Assembly: GCA_030424545.1 (NCBI GenBank)
Contig: JAUHWL010000004.1
Location: 1 to 64,000, forward strand
Direction: 5' to 3'
Length of the DNA stretch: 64,000 bases
Source: Bacteroidia bacterium
GTDB taxonomy: Bacteria; Bacteroidota; Bacteroidia; Flavobacteriales; Schleiferiaceae
Shown here: piece after piece, positions 37,695 to 45,975 of the stretch
How the letters are laid out: each line of letters begins with the position of its first letter
Position numbering within the stretch: the first letter of the stretch is position 1
The notes under the pieces: model-generated
Databases searched by the model: none
The model's input: only the letters and a program-made list of their open reading frames with translations
What the model was told of the DNA's origin: nothing
Program-made: the position numbers and the translations under genes

Positions 37695-40600
37695 GATTGT
37701 GCTTTTAGGATTTTACGTTCTTCTCTCCAGCAATAGAGAACAGGAACAATGAAATAGGTAATTGCCGCAAACAACATCCCCCCGAAGGCTGGAATTGCCA
37801 TTGGAATCATGATGTCAGATCCCCGACCTGTAGAAGTGAGAATAGGTAGTAAGGCGATAATGGTAGTAGCGGAGGTCATCACTGCGGGTTTTATTCTGCG
37901 CTTACCTGCTTCTAATGTAGCTTCTCTTATTCCCTTGATATTGTCAGTTTTGTTTCGTTCAAAACTCTGATCTAAATAAGTCGCCATCAAAACACCATCA
38001 TCGGTTGCAATACCAAAAAGTGCTATAAAACCTACCCATACTGCTACGCTTAAATTGACGGTATGCATTTGAAATAGCTCTCGAATATTGGTGCCGAATA
38101 ATGAAAAATCTACAAACCAATCCTGACCATATAGCCAGAGCATAATAAACCCTCCGCTAAATGCCATAGCAATACCTGTAAATACCATGAGCGAAGTAGA
38201 AACAGATTTGAATTGGAAGTAAAGAATGAGGAATACAATACCTAGCACCAGCGGAACGATAATGGATAGCCGTTTCTCTGCACGAACCTGATTTTCATAA
38301 CTACCGGAGAATTTGTAGCTCACTCCAGAGGGTACGTTCAGTTCACCTGAGTCAATTTTGCCTTGGATCGTCTTTTGAGCATCATTAACTACTGTGACCT
38401 CAGAGAACCCATCTCTCTTGTCAAAAAGGACATAGCCTACAAGAAAGGTTTCTTCGCTTTTTATAGCTTGTGGCCCTCTTATGTATTCAAAATCTACTAT
38501 TTGAGATAAAGGAATTTGTGCACCAGTTGGTGTAGGCATCAGTATTTTCCCCAATGCTTCAGGGTCGTCCCTTAATTCTCTTGGATAGCGCACTCTTACA
38601 GGAAAGCGTTCACGTCCTTCTACGGTAGAGGTTATTTTCATACCACCAATAGCAGTCTCAATCGTCTGCTGCACATCTTCTATATTCAGACCATATCGTG
38701 AAATTTCATCCCTGTTAATGTTGAGATGGATGTACGGTTTACCTACAATTCTATCTGCAAAAACGGCTTCTGCCTTAACCGATGGAACTTCTTTCAGGAT
38801 ATTTTCTAATTGTAAACCGAAGTTCTCGATGGTTTTTAGGTCAGGGCCATACACCTTTATGCCCATTGGTGCTCTCATCCCTGTTTGGAGCATGACCAAT
38901 CGGGTTTCTATAGGTTGAAGTTTAGGTGCAGAAGTAACCCCTGGTAATTTGGTTACATTGACTATTTCATTCCAAATGTCATCGGGAGATTTGATGTGGT
39001 CTCTCCAGTTGCGGTAATACTCCCCATTTTCATCAGCAATTAATTCATTCGCCTCTATTCCTCGCTCCAAACCTTCTGCGTTGGTTAGAGTATCACCGGA
39101 TACGGTAATAAATCTATTGTCTGTATCTACCTTGAATCTCTGTCTGTGCCCTTTTTTATTGAGAATGTATTCGGATTTGTAATTGATAATATTCTCATAC
39201 ATGGATATAGGTGCAGGATCTAGTGCAGATTCTACCCGTCCCAGTTTGCCTACAGTCAATTCAACTTCCGGAATATTTGTGAGTAACATATCCAATTGAC
39301 CAACCACTTTGCGATTGTATTCTACCCCGGAGTGAGGCATAGATGTAGGCATCAACAAAAAGCTACCTTCATCAAGGGAAGGCATGAATTCTTTACCAAT
39401 ACCCGGAAAGGTATGTACCATTGCTGACCACCCTTTAGTTTGATTGATATTCCATCCTACCTTTTCAAAGCCTTTTGAAAAAAAACCAAAAACGCTATTG
39501 AAACCAAGCCAGATAGTCGCCCCTAGAAAAATCAGAATTGTCGGTATGATCAGGAACTTGATCTTGTTGTTCAAACACCAATTGAGTATTTGTTTGTACT
39601 GATATTCTAATAAGGTGAAACCACCCAGAATACAACCCACAAGTAAGGATACAAAAATGAAGTTGATGAATAGAGACTGAGAAGCCCCTAAAGGCAGCCA
39701 GTATTTAGCCAAAAGCCATACTACGCCAATTAGTACAACAATTAACTCCGCATAGCCCAGTAAGAATTTCCAGATTCCTGAAAGTTCTTTACTCTTAATC
39801 CTTTCCAAGTTTTTGATAATACCTATAGCACCGAAAAGAATGAGCAGTACACCAGCCCAAATCTGCCCTAAAATGAGGCTAACAATTCCAAGTAATGCTA
39901 AACCATAATGGCCATACTTTTTTAAAAACTTGTTCTTGATGTTGAAGCCAAAAAACCAATGAGCGAGGGTTGGCAGAATCAGCAAGGAAACGATCAAAGC
40001 AGCTAAAAGTGCAAATGACTTTGTGAATGCCAATGGGCCAAACAGCTTACCTTCGGCTGCCTGCATGGTAAATACAGGGATAAAACTGACAATTGTGGTA
40101 GAGACTGCCGTTAATATCGCAGTGGCCACTTCTGAAGATCCGTTGTAAATGGTATCAATTAGTTTTTGACCCGGTGGGGCTTCATCAATATGCTTGATGA
40201 TATTTTCAGAAAGAATAATCCCTAAGTCCACCATCGTTCCGATAGCAATGGCTATTCCTGATAGCGCTACAATATTAGCATCCACACCAAAGTATCGCAT
40301 GGCAATAAATACCATGAGTACGGCAATAGGAAGAAGGCTGGAAATGAGGAATGAAGCTCTTAGGTTGTAAACCATCACAATTACCACCAAAATAGTGATG
40401 AGGATTTCTAGAGATAAGGCTTCTTCCAGTGTGCCTAAGGTCTCGTAAATCAATTCTGAGCGATCATAGAACGGAACAATTGTTAACTGACTTTCTCTAC
40501 CATCAGCTAATGTTTTCTTAGGAAGACCAGGCGCAATTTCATTGATTTTATCTTTTACATTATTAATTACTTGTAAAGGGTTTGCTCCATATCTGGCCAC

Positions 40601-41515
40601 CACTACACCACCCACTACTTCTGCACCATCCTTATCTAGGATACCCCGCCTTGTTGCAGGGCCGAGTGTTACAACTCCTATATCCTTTATTCTAATCGGT
40701 ACGTTATCTTGTACCGCAACTACGGCCTTCTCTATATCTTGTACTTTTTTGACATAACCTAAACCTCTTACTAAGTATTCAGCTTGGTTTATTTCAATGG
40801 TCTTTGCACCAACATCCTTATTGGATTTTTGTACTGCCTGCATGACTTTATGCAAGGGGATGTTGTAGGCTTTCAAAGCGTCAGGATTTACATCAATTTG
40901 GTATTCCTGAATAAAACCGCCAATGGAAGCAACTTCTGAAACGCCTTCTGTTGCATTTAAACCATACTTCACATAGAAGTCCTGAACTGTGCGGATTTCG
41001 TGCAAATCCCAACCGCCAGTTGGATTTCCGTTTTTGTCCCTTCCTTCCAGGGTGTACCAATAGACTTGACCCAAGGCGGTTGCATCCGGCCCCAAAGCTG
41101 GTTGGACACCCTCGGGTAATAGCCCCGATGGCAGGGAATTGAGTTTTTCAAGTATTCTTGAACGAGACCAATAGAATTCTACATCTTCTGAGAAGATGAT
41201 ATAGATACTGGAAAATCCGAAAATAGATGAACTCCTGATTGATTTAACACCAGGTATTCCTAATAAATAGGTAGTCAATGGATAGGAGATTTGATCCTCT
41301 ATATCCTGAGGTGAACGGCCTGACCACTGGGTGAAAACGATTTGTTGGTTTTCGCCAATGTCCGGTATGGCATCCACAGGGACAGGGTCAGAAGGCAATG
41401 CACCAACTTTCCACCCGAATGGTGCGGTTACAATTCCCCAGGCTACAAAACCTGTGAGAACGAGAATAGTGACTAACTTATTCTCTAAGAAATATTTAAT
41501 GATTTTATTAAGCAT
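37691..41515 (-). CDS. cusA: CusA-like copper/silver RND efflux pump
   Basis: 1274 aa, longer than the ~1040 of E. coli CusA. The extra length comes from an insertion around residues 520-650 with several extra membrane helices (GLALLGIVSLILGQIWAGVLLILFGAIGIIKN...), a feature of this Bacteroidota group, and a second loop near 790-850. HME motifs are intact: IAIAIGTMVDLGIILSENI in TM4, and the late TM10-11 VGFIALFGIATDDGVLMATYL. It exports Cu+/Ag+ from periplasm and cytosol through CusBC. First gene of the CusA-CusC-CopB-CusB run. A gap of 104 bases separates it from the upstream cysteine-rich protein gene. Confidence 0.92.
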   Translation of the reverse strand: MLNKIIKYFLENKLVTILVLTGFVAWGIVTAPFGWKVGALPSDPVPVDAIPDIGENQQIVFTQWSGRSPQDIEDQISYPLTTYLLGIPGVKSIRSSSIFGFSSIYIIFSEDVEFYWSRSRILEKLNSLPSGLLPEGVQPALGPDATALGQVYWYTLEGRDKNGNPTGGWDLHEIRTVQDFYVKYGLNATEGVSEVASIGGFIQEYQIDVNPDALKAYNIPLHKVMQAVQKSNKDVGAKTIEINQAEYLVRGLGYVKKVQDIEKAVVAVQDNVPIRIKDIGVVTLGPATRRGILDKDGAEVVGGVVVARYGANPLQVINNVKDKINEIAPGLPKKTLADGRESQLTIVPFYDRSELIYETLGTLEEALSLEILITILVVIVMVYNLRASFLISSLLPIAVLMVFIAMRYFGVDANIVALSGIAIAIGTMVDLGIILSENIIKHIDEAPPGQKLIDTIYNGSSEVATAILTAVSTTIVSFIPVFTMQAAEGKLFGPLAFTKSFALLAALIVSLLILPTLAHWFFGFNIKNKFLKKYGHYGLALLGIVSLILGQIWAGVLLILFGAIGIIKNLERIKSKELSGIWKFLLGYAELIVVLIGVVWLLAKYWLPLGASQSLFINFIFVSLLVGCILGGFTLLEYQYKQILNWCLNNKIKFLIIPTILIFLGATIWLGFNSVFGFFSKGFEKVGWNINQTKGWSAMVHTFPGIGKEFMPSLDEGSFLLMPTSMPHSGVEYNRKVVGQLDMLLTNIPEVELTVGKLGRVESALDPAPISMYENIINYKSEYILNKKGHRQRFKVDTDNRFITVSGDTLTNAEGLERGIEANELIADENGEYYRNWRDHIKSPDDIWNEIVNVTKLPGVTSAPKLQPIETRLVMLQTGMRAPMGIKVYGPDLKTIENFGLQLENILKEVPSVKAEAVFADRIVGKPYIHLNINRDEISRYGLNIEDVQQTIETAIGGMKITSTVEGRERFPVRVRYPRELRDDPEALGKILMPTPTGAQIPLSQIVDFEYIRGPQAIKSEETFLVGYVLFDKRDGFSEVTVVNDAQKTIQGKIDSGELNVPSGVSYKFSGSYENQVRAEKRLSIIVPLVLGIVFLILYFQFKSVSTSLMVFTGIAMAFSGGFIMLWLYGQDWFVDFSLFGTNIRELFQMHTVNLSVAVWVGFIALFGIATDDGVLMATYLDQSFERNKTDNIKGIREATLEAGKRRIKPAVMTSATTIIALLPILTSTGRGSDIMIPMAIPAFGGMLFAAITYFIVPVLYCWREERKILKAQS

Positions 41516-41619
41516 AATACATTTGAGTTTGATTGAACAGAAATAGATTGTTCAATGGCAATAAATGCCACTATGCTCCAGAGTCACAGGACAAGGAACA
41601 TCAAAATGTAGTATATGGC

Positions 41620-42039
41620 TTAAATCAAAAACGTTTGAAAAAGGACTTGAATGTCCCTGTCAGGAATGGGGGGAGAATAATAGGTGTTATGAATAAGAGA
41701 TTGATCAGCGAATAAAACAGGCTGAACAAACGAATGGATGAATGCAACTAAGAAAACAGGGTGAACTTCAATAGATGTGATTTGTACATCTGCATTTTCA
41801 TCCAACTGCAATAACTGATGTTGATTTTCGCAGCAAGGTTTCTGCTTTATTTGTTTCTCTTTGGATGGAATGGATTCGCACTCTCTATCCATGTCGGGCA
41901 TACCACAATCAGGATTATGAAGCCCGATTGAAAAAGAGGTCTCCACCGCCTCACCACCACAAAAATGGGTGTTCATTGAAAATCCCACGCTGGAAACCAA
42001 CATGAGCAAAGCGAGCGATATGGAAATTATTCTTTTCAC
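41620..42039 (-). CDS. HYC_CC_PP family small periplasmic protein
   Basis: 139 aa with a signal peptide (ISISLALLMLVSSVGFSM), then N-T-H-F-C-G-G, N-P-D-C-G-M-P, K-P-C-C-E-N-Q-H and later Y-Y-S-P-P-I-P-D-R-D: the H-x-C / CC / PP signature. Cysteines and histidines are placed to bind copper. Common beside copper genes in Bacteroidota; function unknown. It may share the CusA transcript. Confidence 0.78.
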   Translation of the reverse strand: MKRIISISLALLMLVSSVGFSMNTHFCGGEAVETSFSIGLHNPDCGMPDMDRECESIPSKEKQIKQKPCCENQHQLLQLDENADVQITSIEVHPVFLVAFIHSFVQPVLFADQSLIHNTYYSPPIPDRDIQVLFQTFLI

Positions 42040-42095
42040 CTAAAACAAATTTACGAATTTTGAATGGGCTTGTTTTATAGAATTTTGATTTTTCT

Positions 42096-42833
42096 TTATA
42101 AGATTTGGTATTGAAAGAGCATAATCAGTGACATGCCAACCATAGAAAGGTCTTCAACAATGGTTACTGTGCTCATGGGTAGGTTGAAAACGTCCCCTAA
42201 ACAAGCACATTTAATCTTCTTCTTATCCATGTTGCTTTTTATTACTCCAATACTACTAATGCCTAAAATTAACGCTGTACTGATATTGGTGGCTACAGGT
42301 GCAATATTGGTTAGGTATAATAAACCTAAAACTAACTCGACAAAGGGGTACGCATAACCCCAAGATTTCCATTTTTCTGCGATAATATCATACATGCTAT
42401 AAGAGTTAGCAAACCCTTGAAGATTCAATAATTTGAAAAACGAAAAAACAGTAAAGAAGCCAGCCATAAAATGGCGCATCCATAACATGAATGAAAATGA
42501 CGAGAATGGAAATTGACTCAATGCGCTTACTACAGCGATAAAACTTACAATGAGTAGCAATGGTTTATAGGTATGGACACTCTTTTCAGGAAGTGCCAAC
42601 TCTATATTTTGTGATTTCTCTTCAATTTCTTTAATGGTATAATTCCCGGCTTTATTAATGATTGACTGAAGTGATTCTATTTCTATCTCGTTTGTAAATG
42701 ATATTTTAGCTTGAGGAAAGTCAAGTTGGATGTTAGTTTCTGAAATTGCTTCTGACCCATCGAATTGCTTTTTGACACTCGCAACGCATCCTCCGCAAGT
42801 CATTCCTTCAATTTTGTATGTTTTTGTTATCAT
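42096..42833 (-). CDS. HMA domain fused to a MauE/DoxX-like membrane protein
   Basis: 245 aa. Residues 1-75 form an HMA domain with the site G-M-T-C-G-G-C. From ~88 there are four membrane helices of MauE type (FMAGFFTVFSFFKLLNLQGFANSYSMYD; YPFVELVLGLLYL), closing with K-C-A-C-L-G-D-V-F-N-L-P, the redox CxC motif of this family. It may move reducing equivalents or metal across the membrane. It lies upstream of the HYC_CC_PP gene, 56 bases apart. Confidence 0.82.
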   Translation of the reverse strand: MITKTYKIEGMTCGGCVASVKKQFDGSEAISETNIQLDFPQAKISFTNEIEIESLQSIINKAGNYTIKEIEEKSQNIELALPEKSVHTYKPLLLIVSFIAVVSALSQFPFSSFSFMLWMRHFMAGFFTVFSFFKLLNLQGFANSYSMYDIIAEKWKSWGYAYPFVELVLGLLYLTNIAPVATNISTALILGISSIGVIKSNMDKKKIKCACLGDVFNLPMSTVTIVEDLSMVGMSLIMLFQYQIL

Positions 42834-42918
42834 AGCTCAATTCTTGATTTTTACAGATACAAAATTGGCTATAGGGCAGCACTAAAGCTTTATATAATTT
42901 TGACTTTGATTTGTGAAA

Positions 42919-43497
42919 TTAGGATTGAAGATTATCCAGCGATTTTCTGTTTGGTCTTTCCTGAGACTTAAATTGGGTGGGTGTCATCCCAGTTTCCTTC
43001 TTAAATTGTGCGGAAAGATAAGAGACGCTACTATAATTCATTTCGAGGGAAATTTGAGAGAGGGAAATTTGATCGTAGAATAAAAGTTCTTTCACCTTTT
43101 CGATTTTTTGCCTGGCTATATATTTTTCAATGGTAATGCCTTCAATCGAAGAGAATAGACGACTAAGGTAAGCATATTCATGGTGCAGCTTGTCCGAGAT
43201 AAGTTTTGAGAAATTTACAGCAACTGGCTCATTTGAGTAATGAATCTGTTCAATTATCACGGTTTTTATTTTTGATATAAGCGCTGACTTTCCCGGTTCT
43301 AGCAATTCAAAACCTACGGCTTGAAGACGTTCTTCTAATAATGTACGTTGAGCCTTTGTCATTTCTTCCGCCATTTCCAATTGACCTAAAGCGATATTAT
43401 TGAAAGGAATGGAAAGGTCTTGTAATATGGACTTCACCGACATGATACAGCGAGGGCAGACCATGTTTTTGATATATAAAGTTGTTGAGTTGCTCAT
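42919..43497 (-). CDS. AraC-type regulator with an N-terminal metal-binding-like domain
   Basis: 192 aa from the ATG at 43497, which overlaps the Argonaute TGA as ATGA; a GTG three codons earlier is possible. Residues 1-70 look like a ferredoxin-fold metal domain with Y-I-K-N-M-V-C14-P-R-C17-I. Residues ~85-185 are an AraC helix-turn-helix pair (ISLEMNYSSVSYLSAQFKKETGMTPTQFKSQ). The CxxC suggests Cu+, Ag+ or Hg2+ sensing to control the downstream copper genes; this is inference. The effector domain is unlike the sugar-binding cupin of classical AraC. Confidence 0.8.
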   Translation of the reverse strand: MSNSTTLYIKNMVCPRCIMSVKSILQDLSIPFNNIALGQLEMAEEMTKAQRTLLEERLQAVGFELLEPGKSALISKIKTVIIEQIHYSNEPVAVNFSKLISDKLHHEYAYLSRLFSSIEGITIEKYIARQKIEKVKELLFYDQISLSQISLEMNYSSVSYLSAQFKKETGMTPTQFKSQERPNRKSLDNLQS

Positions 43498-45554
43498 AAA
43501 AACCACAAATTGTTCTTGCCGTAAGGCGGTATTTCTTCACCTACGAAATGAGGGGCGATTTGAGCCACCATTTCGGGGTATTTGATTGTTACTGGTAAGT
43601 TCTGTTGCCTGATTGATTTCCAATACATTCTACTGAACTGATACACCTGATCTATCAACTCTCTGACGACTCGTATTTCTTGGAGCAATTCAGGTTGGGT
43701 GCATTTCAATTTGAGCTTGATAGGAAAAGGGAAGCCATCTGCTTTGCTGTAATTCACTCCGTTGTATCGAGTGTTGTTGAATAGTAAATATTTCGCTTCA
43801 CCTATCTTGATGAATGTGCCGCTTGGCGGCATCAATTCATTCCAAGAGTTGTCGAAGGCAACTATGTCTTCTGATTCGGTTTTGTTGATAGCAATTATGA
43901 ATACCGGAATCGAAAGATTCAGGTTTTCCAATGCTTCCTGAATGGGTTCCAGTTCCTTCTCGCTCATGGTCTTGTAGAAGTGAATAATGAGCCTGTCAGG
44001 GTCTTCATTCACTGTGGCGTATTCCTTTATGGAACTGGCTATTGAACCCGCCAAAACATCCAATTCATCTTTTAGGAAATATTCAAAGCGATTGAACTTT
44101 CCATTGTTGCCGAAACTGAATGCACTACCGATATATTGTACACCTTCATCGACATGCTTGAAAGCTCCTACACCAACTACTAATTCGTTTTTATGGGGGG
44201 TGTTCAAACGCCAGGGAATACCATCTAATTTGGCCAACATTGCAACTGCAATGTTTGGCAAGCTGTACACCCATCCTTCACCTTGCTCACGCATTTTGTT
44301 GGAATCAATTACCTGAGAAGTAATGTTGCGTTTCAACAAGACTTCTTTGAGTTGGTAATAGATTTCTCGTTTCTCCTTGTCGTACTCGAATTTGCCGTAT
44401 GGAGTAACATAAACAGCTATGTACTTTACTTCCGGGTTTATGACTCGGTTTGATAGTTCTCTTTCGATTTCAGGAATAGGGTTTTCCTTGTCCTTAAAAA
44501 CAATGCTGAATCCCTTCTCTGTATGGAACAGTAATCTGGCATAGTCATACATTCCCTTGAACCATTTGTAGCCTTTCCTGAAATACTCTTCAATCTTCAC
44601 GGCCATGTCCTTATCATCTTCATGCAGGATAAAGAACAAATGGATGTTTGAGTAGGGGCTTGGTTTGAATGGCTTATGGTCTCTCAGTGCGAACTTGGGA
44701 ACTTCACTTGCATTGTTGCCACCAAAGAGTAATTGATTGCTCTCAGGTGTAGTGGTGTCAATACGAGTTATCGGAACATCCATAAAGCCTCCACTGTGCA
44801 AAGGGATTAGCTCTCTGAATTTAGGAGTATCGATAAACTTTTTATAAAATGCCTGAATATGTGTGAGGTACTTTGGATAACGATTGTCTCGGGGCGGGGC
44901 TTCCGCAGAAATGCCCAACGCACCTTCCAAGTCTTTGTTCAGTACCGGAAAGCAATTGTCATAGTCCGGTTCTTCTTCATTTTGAATCCAATCCCATCTT
45001 TTGATTTGATTGGCATTGATAACCCAATTGAAGCATGTAGGACTTACTTGATGGATTAGTTCCGCTGCACTTTGCTTAGAGACTTTTGACTGACCATCAT
45101 AGGATAGCAGTATTTCAGGAAACTTGCTAACGGTATTCAGTTGGACTTTGAGCGAGAAACGCTCATATATCCACCATTGAGAGGTTTCATTTTTTCGAGA
45201 CTTTAACCATACCTGGTTCTCCTTCACAAAGCCAACCTTTACTATTTGTTTTTGAATGGAGCGGAAATAGAAATTGATTTGGCGGTTGTAGTATCTCCTT
45301 ATCAGGTCGGGATTCTCGGTCTTAAAATCTATCTGCAAAGGCTGGAAGCCTTCAGTCTCGCCTGTGAATGTGGTATAAAGCTCGTTGGTGCTATTTCTAA
45401 CAACATTGGGAAACAAACTCTCTGCTTCATTTGGAAATAGCGTGAAGTGTAGCTTTTGGCTTTTTCCGTTGTCCTGATCTGAAAAGTAAAAAGTGATTGG
45501 AGCTTTCGGCCAATCGAATGTCAGAATATTAAAGAATAGTGAGTTTTTTCCCAT
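43494..45554 (-). CDS. Prokaryotic Argonaute (Piwi-domain protein), probably catalytically inactive
   Basis: 686 aa. The C-terminal third is MID-PIWI-like: YYQLKEVLLKRNITSQVIDSN (MID 5'-end pocket area, ~399-419), LPNIAVAMLAKLDGIPWRL (432-450), VVGVGAF (459-465), RLIIHFYKTMSEKE (521-534) and LPVTIKYPEMVAQIAPHF (653-670). The DEDX nuclease tetrad looks lost: the first Asp position after VVGV is G463, and the usual H-x-D-G is HFYK. N-terminal N/PAZ-like regions are too diverged to delimit. Five bases after an XRE regulator and in ATGA overlap with the metal-type AraC gene. Likely guide-directed binding in element or defence biology; guide type unknown. Confidence 0.82.
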   Translation of the reverse strand: MGKNSLFFNILTFDWPKAPITFYFSDQDNGKSQKLHFTLFPNEAESLFPNVVRNSTNELYTTFTGETEGFQPLQIDFKTENPDLIRRYYNRQINFYFRSIQKQIVKVGFVKENQVWLKSRKNETSQWWIYERFSLKVQLNTVSKFPEILLSYDGQSKVSKQSAAELIHQVSPTCFNWVINANQIKRWDWIQNEEEPDYDNCFPVLNKDLEGALGISAEAPPRDNRYPKYLTHIQAFYKKFIDTPKFRELIPLHSGGFMDVPITRIDTTTPESNQLLFGGNNASEVPKFALRDHKPFKPSPYSNIHLFFILHEDDKDMAVKIEEYFRKGYKWFKGMYDYARLLFHTEKGFSIVFKDKENPIPEIERELSNRVINPEVKYIAVYVTPYGKFEYDKEKREIYYQLKEVLLKRNITSQVIDSNKMREQGEGWVYSLPNIAVAMLAKLDGIPWRLNTPHKNELVVGVGAFKHVDEGVQYIGSAFSFGNNGKFNRFEYFLKDELDVLAGSIASSIKEYATVNEDPDRLIIHFYKTMSEKELEPIQEALENLNLSIPVFIIAINKTESEDIVAFDNSWNELMPPSGTFIKIGEAKYLLFNNTRYNGVNYSKADGFPFPIKLKLKCTQPELLQEIRVVRELIDQVYQFSRMYWKSIRQQNLPVTIKYPEMVAQIAPHFVGEEIPPYGKNNLWFL

Positions 45555-45559
45555 AGCGT

Positions 45560-45853
45560 TTATTTTCCTTTATTCTTTTTGAGTGTTGTCGCAGCATTTT
45601 GTAATGCCTCCAAGGCTACTTCCTCACTGCTAACAATGTCTAATATTTGATCAGAAAGCCACAGTGAAAGGAGTTGGTTAACATCAAAATCCAATAGTTC
45701 TGCAAGTTGAACAACATGCTCACGCTTTGCCCTTCTGTCTCCACGCTCAATCTTGCTAAACATAGGGGTGTCTATTTCCAAACTTGCTGCAAGTTGTCTT
45801 TGTAATAATCCTCTTTTTTCACGTAGCTGTTTGATTTGCTCACCAAAATGCAT
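45560..45853 (-). CDS. XRE-family helix-turn-helix regulator
   Basis: 97 aa. Residues 4-60 form a canonical Cro/CI-type HTH (FGEQIKQLREKRGLLQRQLAASLEIDTPMFSKIERGDRRAKREHVVQLAELL). The C-terminal helix ends in a Lys-rich tail. It is immediately upstream of the Argonaute gene, with five bases between, so both are probably on one transcript, and it may autoregulate it. 45854-45975 is a short AT-rich spacer that would hold the promoter. Confidence 0.85.
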   Translation of the reverse strand: MHFGEQIKQLREKRGLLQRQLAASLEIDTPMFSKIERGDRRAKREHVVQLAELLDFDVNQLLSLWLSDQILDIVSSEEVALEALQNAATTLKKNKGK

Positions 45854-45975
45854 GACCTTTCAATTTATGACTTGTCAATATTTGACTAATATAAGAAAAT
45901 AAAGGGATAATAAAGGCAAAGATTTGGAAGTGAGTTACTTCAGGGTTTTAAGGAAACCGAGGAAGCCAAGGACGG

